A stretch of 39,602 bases of DNA from an uncultured Burkholderiales bacterium (GCA_903831655.1 CAIKYO010000359.1:1-39602), one strand, 5' to 3'. Shown: positions 9,623-19,331, counted from the stretch's first letter. The notes: generated from the sequence alone by a model not told the origin. Numbers and translations are program-made.

Positions 9623-11290
9623 ATGACAGCACACACACCTCACGTCATGACCACAGAGGAGAGGAAGGTGATCTTCGCCTCCTCACTGGGCACGGTCTTT
9701 GAGTGGTACGACTTTTATTTGTATGGCTCATTGGCGGCCATCATTGCCAAGCAGTTTTTCAGCGGACTGGACCCTTCGGCCGCGTTCATTTTTGCCTTGC
9801 TGGCTTTTGCCGCTGGCTTTTTGGTTCGTCCCTTTGGCGCCCTGGTCTTTGGCCGCTTGGGTGACATGATTGGTCGCAAGTACACGTTCTTGGTGACCAT
9901 TTTGATCATGGGCTCCTCCACGTTTGTGGTGGGTATATTGCCCAGCTACGCCAGCATTGGCGTGGCGGCTCCCGTCATTTTGATTGCCCTTCGCATGCTG
10001 CAAGGTTTGGCCTTGGGGGGTGAGTACGGCGGTGCAGCGACCTATGTGGCCGAGCACTCTCCACATGGGCACCGTGGCTCCTTTACCTCATGGATTCAAA
10101 CAACGGCCACGTTGGGTTTGTTTTTGTCTTTGTTGGTGATTTTGGGAACCCGCACCTTGCTGAGCGAGCCTGAGTTCAACGCGTGGGGTTGGAGAATTCC
10201 ATTCATCGTCTCCATTGCCCTTTTGGCCGTGTCGGTCTACATCCGCTTGTCCATGAACGAGTCTCCTGCCTTTCAGCGCATGAAAGCCGAGGGCACGACC
10301 TCCAAGGCGCCTTTGTCTGAAGCCTTTGGACAATGGGGCAATTTGAAGATTGTGCTGTTGGCCTTGTTTGGTTTGACAGCAGGCCAAGCGGTGGTTTGGT
10401 ATTCGGGACAGTTCTACGCACTCTTTTTCTTGACGCAAGCGCTCAAGGTGGACGCCACCACGGCCAACTTGTTGATTGCCTTGTCCTTGCTGATTGGCAC
10501 ACCGTTCTTTGTGATCTTTGGCAAGCTGTCCGACAAAATTGGCAGAAAACCCATCATCATGTTGGGCCTCTTGCTGGCCGTTTTGACCTACTTCCCTGTT
10601 TTTGAAGCCCTCACCAAGGCCTCCAATCCAGACTTGGCGCAAGCGCAAGCGAATGCAAAAGTGGTGGTCACCCACAACGATGCGGAGTGTTCCTTCCAGG
10701 GCAGCCCCATTGCGCGTGAGATTGATTTCAAGAGCTCTTGCGACATTGCCAAGCGTTACTTGGCTCAGAGCTCAGTGAGCTACTCCAACGTGAGTGCGCC
10801 TGCAGGCACGCCCAGCAAGGTGAGCGTGGGCACGATCGAGATCGAAGCGCCCAGCGCCAACGTTGTGGACCAAAAATTTGATGAAGAGAGTGTCAAAAAG
10901 ATCGCCGAGTTCAAAAAGGCTGTGGGCGAAGCCTTGAAATCTGAGGGCTACCCCACCAAAGCAGATCCTGCCAAGATGGACAAAGTCACCATGACCATCA
11001 TCCTCACTTACTTGGTGATTTTGGTGACCATGGTGTATGGCCCCATTGCAGCGATGTTGGTCGAGCTCTTTCCAACGCGCATTCGTTATACATCGATGTC
11101 TTTGCCCTATCACATTGGTAACGGTTGGTTCGGTGGTCTTTTGCCCACCACAGCCTTTGCGATCGTGGCTCAGACCGGAGACATGTACAGCGGCCTTTGG
11201 TATCCCGTGGTGATTGCAGCAGTCACGTTTGTGATCGGCATGATCTTTGTGAAAGAGACCAAAGACGTGGACATCTACGTCAACGACTGA
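9623..11290 (+). CDS. MFS transporter, metabolite:H+ symporter (MHS) type
   Basis: Inner-membrane secondary transporter of the major facilitator superfamily. The N-terminal ASSLGTVFEWYDFYLYGSLA is the hallmark of the MHS branch (ProP, KgtP, ShiA relatives). GRLGDMIGRKYTF is the loop 2-3 motif and GKLSDKIGRKP its repeat in the second half. The substrate cannot be told from sequence. The protein is longer than usual (555 aa): about 110 mostly polar residues (roughly 345-455, with two cysteines) are inserted between membrane segments in the second half, before TMTIILTYLVILVTMVYGPIAAM. ATG 9623 is chosen because AGGAG (9610-9614) lies eight bases upstream; ATG 9593 has no such site. A strong terminator follows. 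Confidence 0.88.
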   Translation: MTAHTPHVMTTEERKVIFASSLGTVFEWYDFYLYGSLAAIIAKQFFSGLDPSAAFIFALLAFAAGFLVRPFGALVFGRLGDMIGRKYTFLVTILIMGSSTFVVGILPSYASIGVAAPVILIALRMLQGLALGGEYGGAATYVAEHSPHGHRGSFTSWIQTTATLGLFLSLLVILGTRTLLSEPEFNAWGWRIPFIVSIALLAVSVYIRLSMNESPAFQRMKAEGTTSKAPLSEAFGQWGNLKIVLLALFGLTAGQAVVWYSGQFYALFFLTQALKVDATTANLLIALSLLIGTPFFVIFGKLSDKIGRKPIIMLGLLLAVLTYFPVFEALTKASNPDLAQAQANAKVVVTHNDAECSFQGSPIAREIDFKSSCDIAKRYLAQSSVSYSNVSAPAGTPSKVSVGTIEIEAPSANVVDQKFDEESVKKIAEFKKAVGEALKSEGYPTKADPAKMDKVTMTIILTYLVILVTMVYGPIAAMLVELFPTRIRYTSMSLPYHIGNGWFGGLLPTTAFAIVAQTGDMYSGLWYPVVIAAVTFVIGMIFVKETKDVDIYVND

Positions 11291-11360
11291 ACTGGATGTT
11301 TTGCAGTGAAGGCATCCCAAAGCTCGGGGGCCTTTAAGCAAAGCTGGTGAAGGCCGTGTG

Positions 11361-11395
11361 AAACCCCTCAAAGCCTGTGGTTTTGAGGGGTTTTT
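11361..11395 (+). terminator. Intrinsic terminator after the MHS transporter gene
   Basis: A 12-bp stem pairs 11361-11372 with 11382-11393 around a 9-base loop and ends in five T residues. It separates the transporter transcript from uvrA. Confidence 0.88.
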
Positions 11396-11514
11396 CGTTG
11401 GATTTGAGTCGGATGGCTTGGCGCTTGATGGTTATTTGATTGGACTCGCGCCGTTTATGGCAGAGCGATCCTAGAATGGACGACTTCTGATCTAAAACAT
11501 GAGTGTGAGTCGAC

Positions 11515-14500
11515 ATGACCCAAGGGCAAATTCAAATTCGCGGTGCCAGACAGCACAATCTCAAAAATCTCGATTTAGACATTGAAACCGGTGAGCTCAC
11601 GGTTGTCACAGGGCCCAGTGGCTCGGGCAAATCCAGCTTGGTGTTTGACACGCTCTACGCTGAGGGGCAGCGGCGCTATGTGGAGACCTTCAGCGCCTAT
11701 GCCCGGCAGTTTTTGGACCGCATGGACCGCCCTCAGGTTGATCGTGTAGACGGCGTGCCCGCAGCGATTGCCATTGACCAAACCAATCCGGTTCGCAGTT
11801 CGCGCTCGACTGTAGGCACCATGACTGAGCTCAACGATCACTTGAAGTTGCTTTTTGCCCGATTGGGACAACTCTTTGATGCCAAGACCGCCCTGAGTGT
11901 GAGCCACGACAACGCGCAAACGCTCTACGACACCTTGGTGGCACGTGTTGGAAAAAAAGATCCGCGTTTGGTGCTGACTTTTCCGGTTGAGTTGCCCTCT
12001 GAGATCACAGACGCTGAGATTGAGCAGTGGTTGAGTGTGTCTGGATTTACCAAGGTTCAGGCCAAAAGAGAGCTCTCCACCATGTCGGGCAAGAGTTTGG
12101 TGATCGATGTGGTAGCCGATCGCTTTCGCCTGGGGTCTGTAGACGTCTCCCGCGTCATGGAGGCCATTGAGACTGCGATCAAGCGCGGGCAGGGCCGAAT
12201 GAACGTGTATGTGTTGCCCGATCAAGATACATCCCAAGAGGGCGATCCCTCAAAGAGATCGGCAAGCGTCGCGAGTGGTTCGGAGGAGGAGTTGTGGCGA
12301 TTTTCAACAGGCTTGCATTGCCCACAAAGCGACATGACCTATTTGGAGCCAACGCCCTCTCTCTTTTCTTTTAACTCTGCATTGGGCGCGTGTGAGAAGT
12401 GCCGCGGGTTTGGCCGAGTGATTGGTGTGGACTATGGCTTGGTGATTCCCAACGAGAAACTGACCCTTAGGCAAGGTGCCATCAAACCCATTCAAACCCC
12501 TGCTTGGAAAGATTCACAAGATGATTTGATGCGACATGCGGAAACAGCGGGCATTCCCCGCGACACACCATGGGCGCAGTTGAGTCAGGCGCACAAGCAG
12601 TGGGTGATCCAAGGCTCTCCTGAGTGGAGTGGCAAATGGAATAAGCAATGGTATGGCGTCAAGCGCTTTTTTGAATACTTGGAGACCAAGTCCTACAAGA
12701 TGCACATTCGTGTGATGCTCTCCAAGTACAGAAGCTACACCTTGTGTGAGACCTGCGCAGGCTCACGCTTGAAGACCGAGAGTTTGCTTTGGCGTGTAGG
12801 CTCAAGAGAGGCCGCCGAGGAGGCGTTGAGCGGCAAGCCTCGCTTCATGCCTGTGGGGGTGTCGTGGTCGCAAGAGGATTTGAACGCTTTGCCAGGACTT
12901 TGCTTGCATGATTTGATGGGCTTGTCGATCGATCGATTGAAGGTATTTTTTGATCGCTTGGGGGTCAGTTCTCTCAAACAAAAGCGATCTGAGCAAAGCG
13001 CACAAGACCAAGCCTTGGGTTTGCTCATGGAGGAAATTGGCACTCGCTTGAAGTATTTGGTGGATGTGGGCTTGGGTTATTTGAGTTTGGATCGCCAAAG
13101 CAGGACCTTGAGCGGTGGGGAGGTTCAGCGCATCAATTTGACAACGGCCCTGGGGACCTCCTTGGTCAACACCTTGTTTGTGCTCGATGAGCCCAGCATT
13201 GGCTTGCACCCCAAAGACATGGGGCGCATCAATGAGGCGATGTTGAGACTGAGGGATGCGGGCAACACGTTGGTGGTGGTTGAGCACGATCCGGCTGTGA
13301 TGTTTGCAGCGGACCGCATCATTGACATGGGGCCCGGCCCGGGTGAGCGCGGGGGCGACATCGTCTTTGACGGTGTGATGGCTGACTTGAAGGGCGCAGA
13401 CACCTTGACGGGTGCCTACCTGGGTGCCAGAAAACAAGTGGGGATGGGGCTCAAGAGGTTGGTGAGCGATTCGACGCCCAGGTTGATTTTGGAGGGGGCT
13501 CGTGAGCACAATTTAAAGAACCTCAACATTGAGTTTCCACTGCAGCGATTGGTGTGCATCACCGGCGTTTCTGGCTCAGGCAAGTCCACCTTGGTTCAAG
13601 ACATCTTGGCACCAGCGCTTTTGAGAAGTTTCGGCAAGTCCACCGATGCGCCGGGTGCGCATGACAGGCTCTTGGGGGTAGATCACTTGAGCGATGTGGT
13701 CTTTGTAGACCAGTCACCCATTGGCAAAACAGCGCGCTCCAATCCGGTGAGTTATGTGGGTGCTTGGGAGCCCATCCGGGAATTGTTTGCCGATACCCCA
13801 TTGGCTCGGCAGCGCGCCTACACCTCTGCCAAATTCAGTTTCAACCATGGAGACGGGCGTTGTCCGAGTTGCACGGGTTCGGGCTTTGAACACATCGAGA
13901 TGCAGTTCTTGAGTGATGTGTACCTGAGGTGCCAGGAGTGCAACGGAGAGCGCTATCGCCCAGAGATTTTGGAGGTCAAAATTGAAAGACGCACGCCTTC
14001 GGGTGAGAGCGTCTTTTTGTCCGTCTCTCAAGTTCTCAATTTGACCGTGAGCGAAGCCGTTGACCTCTTTAAATCGGACGCTCAAGTCATTCGAGCGTTG
14101 CAGCCCATTGTGGATGTGGGGCTTGAGTACGTGAGGCTGGGACAACCTGTGCCAACACTTAGCGGGGGCGAGGCACAGCGTTTGAAGTTGGCTGGATTCT
14201 TGGCGGAAGCGGCCAAGCAAAGACAACAAATGAAACAGTCTTTGGCCAAAAAAGGAACGCTTTTCTTATTTGATGAGCCCACCACGGGTTTGCATTTTGA
14301 TGACATTGCCAAACTCATGCGTGCGCTCAGAAAACTGCTCGAGGCCGGTCACTCTTTGGTGGTGATCGAGCACAATTTGGATGTGATTCGTGCGTCTGAC
14401 TGGGTCATTGACTTGGGCCCCGATGCGGGTGAGGCAGGAGGTGAGGTGGTGGCCCAAGGGTCTCCAGAGCACATCAAGTTGCATGCCCAAACGCACACGG

Positions 14501-17322
14501 CCGAGGCCTTGCGGCATTACGACGAGTTGCTCGGAGGCTTGGGCGCGGTTGGCGTGTCGCATGGCGTGAAGACCCCCTCTCCTTTGAAGGCGGTATCTAA
14601 GAAAAAGCCAGCAAGTTCAAAGGACGCTGGGCACATTCAAATTGTGAACGCCAGAGAGCACAATTTGAAGAGCATCCATGTGAACATTCCTCGTGGGCAA
14701 TTCAACGTGGTGACGGGCGTGTCGGGTTCGGGTAAGTCCACATTGGCGTTTGACATTTTGTTCAACGAAGGGCAACGCAGGTATTTGGAGAGCTTGAACG
14801 CATACGCCAGAAGCATCGTGCAGCCAGCGGGTCGACCCGAAGTCGATGCTGTGTATGGCATTCCGCCAACCGTTGCCATTGAGCAAAGGCTCTCACGGGG
14901 GGGGAGAAAGTCCACGGTGGGCACGACCACCGAGGTGTGGCACTTCTTGCGATTGCTGTATGTGAAGTTGGGGTTGCAGCATTGTGTGAACGACAACACG
15001 CCCGTGCAAGCGCAAAGCGCACAAAGCATTTTGGCTTTGATCATGAAGCGCTACAAAGGTCAGATGGTCGGACTCTTGAGTCCTTTGGTGAGCAACCGAA
15101 AGGGCTTGTACACCGATTTGGCCGACTGGGCTCGACAAAAGGGATACACACATTTAAGAGTGGATGGGGAGTTCTTGCCCACCCGTGGTTTCCCCCGAAT
15201 TGATCGCTTCAAGGAGCACTCAATTGAATTGCCGGTTTTGAGTTTGGTGGTCGCAGCCAACAACGAGGCCTTGCTAAGAGAGGGCTTAGAGCGAGCGCTG
15301 GAGTTGGGCAAGGGCGTGGTGCAAGTGCTCTCGAACTTGGATGGATTGAAGGACTTGTTTGTCCAAGGGCAAAGTACCGCATCATTGGCCAGTGTGGAAG
15401 TGTTCTCCACCAAGCGGGCGTGCCCAGTTTGCTCCACATCCTACAGCGAGCTCGATCCCAGGCTGTTTTCCTACAACTCCAAGCACGGGTGGTGTCCCTC
15501 CTGTGTGGGTACTGGCATCAAGCTCGATGCGAGCCAAAGAAAAGCCATGGATGACACACTGGCAGACCCCTCCCAAAAGGGGCGAGAGCAAACCTTTGCG
15601 GAGCCTGACTTGGATGAGGTGGGCGAGCAGGTTTGTCCCGATTGTTTGGGCACTCGTTTGAATCCAACGGCAAGAGCGGTGAAGTTCAAAGACACATCCA
15701 TTACCCACATTGCTCAAATGAGTGTGGGTGAAGTCAAGGCTTGGGCACAGGGCTTGAAATTGAGCGATCGCGAGAGTCAAATCGGACGTGACTTGATGGC
15801 TGAGATCTTGGCGCGTTTGGATTTCTTGGAGCAAGTGGGTTTGGGGTACTTGACTTTGGAGCGGGGCGCGCCCACGCTCTCTGGAGGTGAGGCACAACGC
15901 ATTCGCTTGGCAGCTCAGTTGGGCAGCAGCTTGCAAGGTGTTTGTTACGTCTTGGATGAGCCCACCATTGGACTGCATGCGGTGGACAACAAAATGCTCA
16001 TCGAGTCTTTGCGCCGTTTGTGCGCACAAGGCAACACCTTGGTGGTGGTTGAGCACGATGAGGAGACCATGCGGGCGGCCGATCATTTGATTGACATCGG
16101 ACCGAGTGCCGGCAAGAGGGGTGGGAATTTGGTGGCTCAGGGGGGCATGTCAGATTTGATGCGATCAGACACATCGGTGACTGGTAAGTACTTGAAGCAC
16201 GCCATGCACCACCCTCTTCAATTGAGGCGAGTGGTGGCGCAGGAGCGTGCAAGCAAGGAGATCACACCCGTGAGTGCCGAGCTTGCCTCTCTCACCATCC
16301 ACGGCGCGAACTTGCACAACTTGCAAAATGTGAGTGTTCAAGTGCCCTTGAAGCGCTTGGTCGCCATCACTGGGGTCTCAGGTTCGGGCAAATCAACATT
16401 GGCCCGAGATGTGATGCTTCAAAATTTAAGTGAAGTGGTGGGCAAGAGATCGGTGGTGCCCAAATGGTCGGGTTGTGAGAGCATTGAAGGTTTTGAGCAA
16501 ATTGACCGTGTTTTGGAGGTTGACCAAACGCCCATTGGCAAGACGCCTCGCAGTTGTCCTGCCACCTACATTGGGTTTTGGGACACGGTGAGGAAGTTGT
16601 TTGCAGAAACTTTGCAAGCCAAAGCCCGAGGCTATGGGCCGGCGCGCTTTAGCTTTAACACGGGTGAGGGTCGCTGTGCGATGTGCGAGGGCCAAGGCAT
16701 GAGAACCATTGAGATGAGTTTCTTGCCCGATGTGAAAGTGCTGTGTGAGAGTTGCAAAGGTGCGCGCTTTAACAGCGAAACCTTGAGCGTGACTTGGCGG
16801 GGCAAGAGCATTGGTGATGTGCTCCAAATGGAGGTCGATGAGGCGGTTGAGTTCTTTGCCAGCATGCCCAGCATTGCACATCCCTTGAGTTTATTGAAGG
16901 ACGTGGGTTTGGGTTACTTGACGCTTGGTCAACCCTCTCCCACGCTCAGTGGGGGCGAGGCGCAGCGCATCAAGTTGGTGAGTGAGTTGTCCAAGGTCCG
17001 AGACGATGTGGGTAAGAGGGGCTACAAGGTTCCCCACACGCTTTATGTTTTGGATGAACCCACTGTCGGGCTTCACATGGCCGATGTGGATTTGCTCATT
17101 CGGGTGCTGCACCGCTTGGTTGATGCAGGCCATTCGGTGGTGGTGATTGAGCACGACTTGGACGTGATAGCTGAGGCCGATTGGATCATCGATTTGGGGC
17201 CCAAAGGGGGAAGTGGTGGCGGACAAATCGTTGGGGCATGCACGCCAGAGCGACTGGTTGCCACGCGATTGAGCCAGACGGGTCAAGCTTTAAAGTCCGT
17301 GCTGGAGCGTGAGCCACATTGA
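11515..17322 (+). CDS. uvrA: Tandem double-length UvrA (excinuclease ABC subunit A)
   Basis: Damage-recognition ATPase of nucleotide excision repair, here two full UvrA proteins fused head to tail (1935 aa against about 940 usual). Four ABC modules each keep a Walker A (about residues 33-41, 684-692, 1067-1075, 1621-1629), an LSGGE signature (about 532, 882, 1455, 1811) and a DEP-x-x-GLH Walker B region (about 557, 919, 1480, 1846). A Lys/Ser/Pro-rich linker at about 1015-1038 joins the halves. Zinc sites: C269/S272/C293/C296 (one Cys replaced), C783/C786/C806/C809, C1303/C1306/C1327/C1330 and C1721/C1724/C1744/C1747. UvrA normally works as a homodimer, so this looks like a covalent dimer whose halves can diverge. 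I recall similar long UvrA proteins in Burkholderiales. No separate uvrA copy is in the window, and no LexA-like box is seen upstream. Confidence 0.95.
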   Translation: MTQGQIQIRGARQHNLKNLDLDIETGELTVVTGPSGSGKSSLVFDTLYAEGQRRYVETFSAYARQFLDRMDRPQVDRVDGVPAAIAIDQTNPVRSSRSTVGTMTELNDHLKLLFARLGQLFDAKTALSVSHDNAQTLYDTLVARVGKKDPRLVLTFPVELPSEITDAEIEQWLSVSGFTKVQAKRELSTMSGKSLVIDVVADRFRLGSVDVSRVMEAIETAIKRGQGRMNVYVLPDQDTSQEGDPSKRSASVASGSEEELWRFSTGLHCPQSDMTYLEPTPSLFSFNSALGACEKCRGFGRVIGVDYGLVIPNEKLTLRQGAIKPIQTPAWKDSQDDLMRHAETAGIPRDTPWAQLSQAHKQWVIQGSPEWSGKWNKQWYGVKRFFEYLETKSYKMHIRVMLSKYRSYTLCETCAGSRLKTESLLWRVGSREAAEEALSGKPRFMPVGVSWSQEDLNALPGLCLHDLMGLSIDRLKVFFDRLGVSSLKQKRSEQSAQDQALGLLMEEIGTRLKYLVDVGLGYLSLDRQSRTLSGGEVQRINLTTALGTSLVNTLFVLDEPSIGLHPKDMGRINEAMLRLRDAGNTLVVVEHDPAVMFAADRIIDMGPGPGERGGDIVFDGVMADLKGADTLTGAYLGARKQVGMGLKRLVSDSTPRLILEGAREHNLKNLNIEFPLQRLVCITGVSGSGKSTLVQDILAPALLRSFGKSTDAPGAHDRLLGVDHLSDVVFVDQSPIGKTARSNPVSYVGAWEPIRELFADTPLARQRAYTSAKFSFNHGDGRCPSCTGSGFEHIEMQFLSDVYLRCQECNGERYRPEILEVKIERRTPSGESVFLSVSQVLNLTVSEAVDLFKSDAQVIRALQPIVDVGLEYVRLGQPVPTLSGGEAQRLKLAGFLAEAAKQRQQMKQSLAKKGTLFLFDEPTTGLHFDDIAKLMRALRKLLEAGHSLVVIEHNLDVIRASDWVIDLGPDAGEAGGEVVAQGSPEHIKLHAQTHTAEALRHYDELLGGLGAVGVSHGVKTPSPLKAVSKKKPASSKDAGHIQIVNAREHNLKSIHVNIPRGQFNVVTGVSGSGKSTLAFDILFNEGQRRYLESLNAYARSIVQPAGRPEVDAVYGIPPTVAIEQRLSRGGRKSTVGTTTEVWHFLRLLYVKLGLQHCVNDNTPVQAQSAQSILALIMKRYKGQMVGLLSPLVSNRKGLYTDLADWARQKGYTHLRVDGEFLPTRGFPRIDRFKEHSIELPVLSLVVAANNEALLREGLERALELGKGVVQVLSNLDGLKDLFVQGQSTASLASVEVFSTKRACPVCSTSYSELDPRLFSYNSKHGWCPSCVGTGIKLDASQRKAMDDTLADPSQKGREQTFAEPDLDEVGEQVCPDCLGTRLNPTARAVKFKDTSITHIAQMSVGEVKAWAQGLKLSDRESQIGRDLMAEILARLDFLEQVGLGYLTLERGAPTLSGGEAQRIRLAAQLGSSLQGVCYVLDEPTIGLHAVDNKMLIESLRRLCAQGNTLVVVEHDEETMRAADHLIDIGPSAGKRGGNLVAQGGMSDLMRSDTSVTGKYLKHAMHHPLQLRRVVAQERASKEITPVSAELASLTIHGANLHNLQNVSVQVPLKRLVAITGVSGSGKSTLARDVMLQNLSEVVGKRSVVPKWSGCESIEGFEQIDRVLEVDQTPIGKTPRSCPATYIGFWDTVRKLFAETLQAKARGYGPARFSFNTGEGRCAMCEGQGMRTIEMSFLPDVKVLCESCKGARFNSETLSVTWRGKSIGDVLQMEVDEAVEFFASMPSIAHPLSLLKDVGLGYLTLGQPSPTLSGGEAQRIKLVSELSKVRDDVGKRGYKVPHTLYVLDEPTVGLHMADVDLLIRVLHRLVDAGHSVVVIEHDLDVIAEADWIIDLGPKGGSGGGQIVGACTPERLVATRLSQTGQALKSVLEREPH

Positions 17323-17360
17323 GTCACGTTGAGTCACGTTGAGTCACGTTGAACATCATT
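17311..17360 (+). repeat. 10-bp tandem repeat across the uvrA stop codon
   Basis: Five consecutive 10-base units: GAGCCACATT, then GAGTCACGTT three times identically, then GAACATCATT. The uvrA stop (17320-17322) lies at the junction of the first and second units. In the uvrA frame the first unit encodes the final Glu-Pro-His and the rest is untranslated. Confidence 0.85.
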
Positions 17361-17477
17361 GAGCCTTGATTGGGCTTACTTGTGTTCATGTGCTCAGTGG
17401 CGAGCCCCGCTTTTTTAGCACCCACAGTGACTGTGTGGGGTCCGTCTTGGGTGGTGTCCCCCTTGTCGATGGCGTGT

Positions 17478-19112
17478 TCAGTTGTTTTGGAGCGCAAGAC
17501 CAGCGTGTTCGCGCAAGGGGTGGAAGTGAATCTTTGGGAAACGCTCCTGGGCCAAGCGAACATCGTAGGGTGAGGTGCAAAGGTAGGCGAGTGCATTGGC
17601 AGCGTCTGTTGCCATGCGTGAGGCGTAGGCGTGGGTGAAGGCTTTGAGCTCGGCGTCGCTGTCGGCGCTGATCCACCTCGCGCCCGTGTAGGGACAAGAT
17701 TCAAGTCTCACATCGCAGTCGTATTCTGCTTTGAGTCGGTGCTGTACAACTTCAAATTGCAATTGCCCCACGGCACCCAAAAGCATCAGCCCACCTGCAT
17801 CGGGTTTGAAGACTTGGATGGCCCCTTCCTCGCCCAACTGCGCAAGTCCTGTTTGGAGTTGTTTGGTGCGCAGTGGATTTTTGAGCACCACGGTCATGAA
17901 CAATTCGGGGGCAAAGAAGGGCAGTCCCGTGAATTGCAAAGGCACTCCATCGGTGATGGTGTCTCCGAGTTGAACGCCGCCGTGGGTGGTAAAGCCAATG
18001 ATGTCACCAGCAAAGGCCTCTTCCACGGCCTCTCTTCGCTGGCTTAAAAAGGTCACGACCGAAGTGGGGCGCAATTCTTTGGCTGTGCGTTGAACCCTGA
18101 GCTTCATGCCTGGTGTGTATTGGCCAGAGGCAACGCGCACGAATGCGATGCGGTCGCGGTGGGAGGGGTCCATGTTGGCTTGAACTTTGAAGACCACGCC
18201 TGCAAAGTGCGCGTCATCGGGCGCGATCTCTTGGGTCTTCACACTGTGGTTCACGCTCAAAGTGCTGATGCGGGGTTGGGGTGAGGGGGCCAAATCAATC
18301 AAGGCGTCCAGCACCTCCATGACACCGAAATTGTTCACGCCCGAGCCAAAAAAAACGGGGGTCTGTTTGCCACTCAAAAAGGCTTCTCGGTCAAAGGCGG
18401 GGGAGGCTCCGGTGGCAAGCTCCATGCTTTCCATCGCGTTGGTGAATTCTGAGCCAAAGCGCTTTTGCAAGGCCTCTAAATCGCTCAGCGGCAGGGTCTC
18501 AAAATCCTCAGGCCGTCTCTCAGATCCAGACTCAAAGACCTTCATGCTTTGGGCTTTGAGGTCAATGATGCCGCCAAAGCTCTTGCCTTGTCCAACGGGC
18601 CACGTCATGGGCACGCAGGGCATGCCCAGTTCTCTCTCGACTTCGTCCAAGATGTCCAAGGGGTCTCGCACCTCGCGATCCATTTTGTTGACGAATGTGA
18701 TGATGGGTGTGTCTCTTTGGCGGCAAACCTCAATCAACCGCCTGGTTTGTGCTTCAACACCGTTGGCGGCATCGATCACCATGAGGGCCGAGTCAACGGC
18801 GGTGAGGACTCGGTAGGTGTCCTCAGAGAAATCTTTGTGTCCGGGGGTGTCGAGCAAATTGATCACGTGCTCGCGGTAGAGCATCTGCATGACAGAGGAT
18901 GCAACCGAGATGCCACGCTGCTTTTCAATTTCCATCCAGTCACTCGTTGCATGGCGGGAGGCTTTTCGGGCTTTGACGGAGCCAGCGATTTGAATGGCAC
19001 CCGAGAACAACAATAGTTTTTCGGTGAGCGTGGTTTTACCGGCATCGGGGTGAGAGATGATGGCGAAAGTTCTGCGTCGCTTGACTTCTTGGCGAATGGC
19101 CTCCACTGACAT
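17478..19112 (-). CDS. prfC: Peptide chain release factor 3
   Basis: GTPase that removes RF1 or RF2 from the ribosome after peptide release. The GTP-binding motifs are intact: SHPDAGKTT (20-28), DTPGH (88-92) and NKMD (142-145). DWMEIEKQRGISV is the switch region typical of RF3. Domain II and III blocks such as FAGVVFKVQANMDPSHRDRIAFVRV and VGQLQFEVVQHRLKAEY follow. At 544 aa it is slightly longer than E. coli RF3 through a short C-terminal tail after FHPLREH. It is transcribed toward uvrA with 155 bases between the stop codons. No clear ribosome-binding site precedes the ATG. Confidence 0.96.
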   Translation of the reverse strand: MSVEAIRQEVKRRRTFAIISHPDAGKTTLTEKLLLFSGAIQIAGSVKARKASRHATSDWMEIEKQRGISVASSVMQMLYREHVINLLDTPGHKDFSEDTYRVLTAVDSALMVIDAANGVEAQTRRLIEVCRQRDTPIITFVNKMDREVRDPLDILDEVERELGMPCVPMTWPVGQGKSFGGIIDLKAQSMKVFESGSERRPEDFETLPLSDLEALQKRFGSEFTNAMESMELATGASPAFDREAFLSGKQTPVFFGSGVNNFGVMEVLDALIDLAPSPQPRISTLSVNHSVKTQEIAPDDAHFAGVVFKVQANMDPSHRDRIAFVRVASGQYTPGMKLRVQRTAKELRPTSVVTFLSQRREAVEEAFAGDIIGFTTHGGVQLGDTITDGVPLQFTGLPFFAPELFMTVVLKNPLRTKQLQTGLAQLGEEGAIQVFKPDAGGLMLLGAVGQLQFEVVQHRLKAEYDCDVRLESCPYTGARWISADSDAELKAFTHAYASRMATDAANALAYLCTSPYDVRLAQERFPKIHFHPLREHAGLALQNN

Positions 19113-19301
19113 GGTGCTGGGTACTCAGGTAATTGAAAAAAGATGGGCTTGGCGCAAATGGTTCTGCGTGCTCCAAGACAAAGAGGGGGGTGTTAGACCA
19201 AATGGGTATTTTAACGCGCAGGGCCTCATTTTTTGGGGCGAAGGCCTCTCCCAAGGGCGGGGGGCTTCACCCAAAGAGTGGGTGTGGCTCTCAAAGGGTC
19301 A

Positions 19302-19331
19302 TTGTGGTCTTGGGTGGTGATGGGTTAAAAT
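19302..19331 (+). promoter_or_regulatory. Promoter of the SAH riboswitch-ahcY transcript
   Basis: TTGTGG (19302-19307), an 18-base spacer and TAAAAT (19326-19331). The predicted start near 19338 falls two bases before the first paired base of the riboswitch, which supports the assignment. Confidence 0.6.

Noticed and set aside
10088-10675. Long antisense open frames over the MHS gene and over uvrA
   Set aside because: Their products are low-complexity, His/Gln/Arg-rich shadows of strongly conserved sense genes and have no recognisable domain.
17416-17440. Hairpin CCCACA/TGTGGG between uvrA and prfC as a terminator
   Set aside because: The T run lies on the 5' side of the stem on the plus strand, and on the minus strand the stem is followed by A-rich sequence, so it fits a terminator in neither direction.
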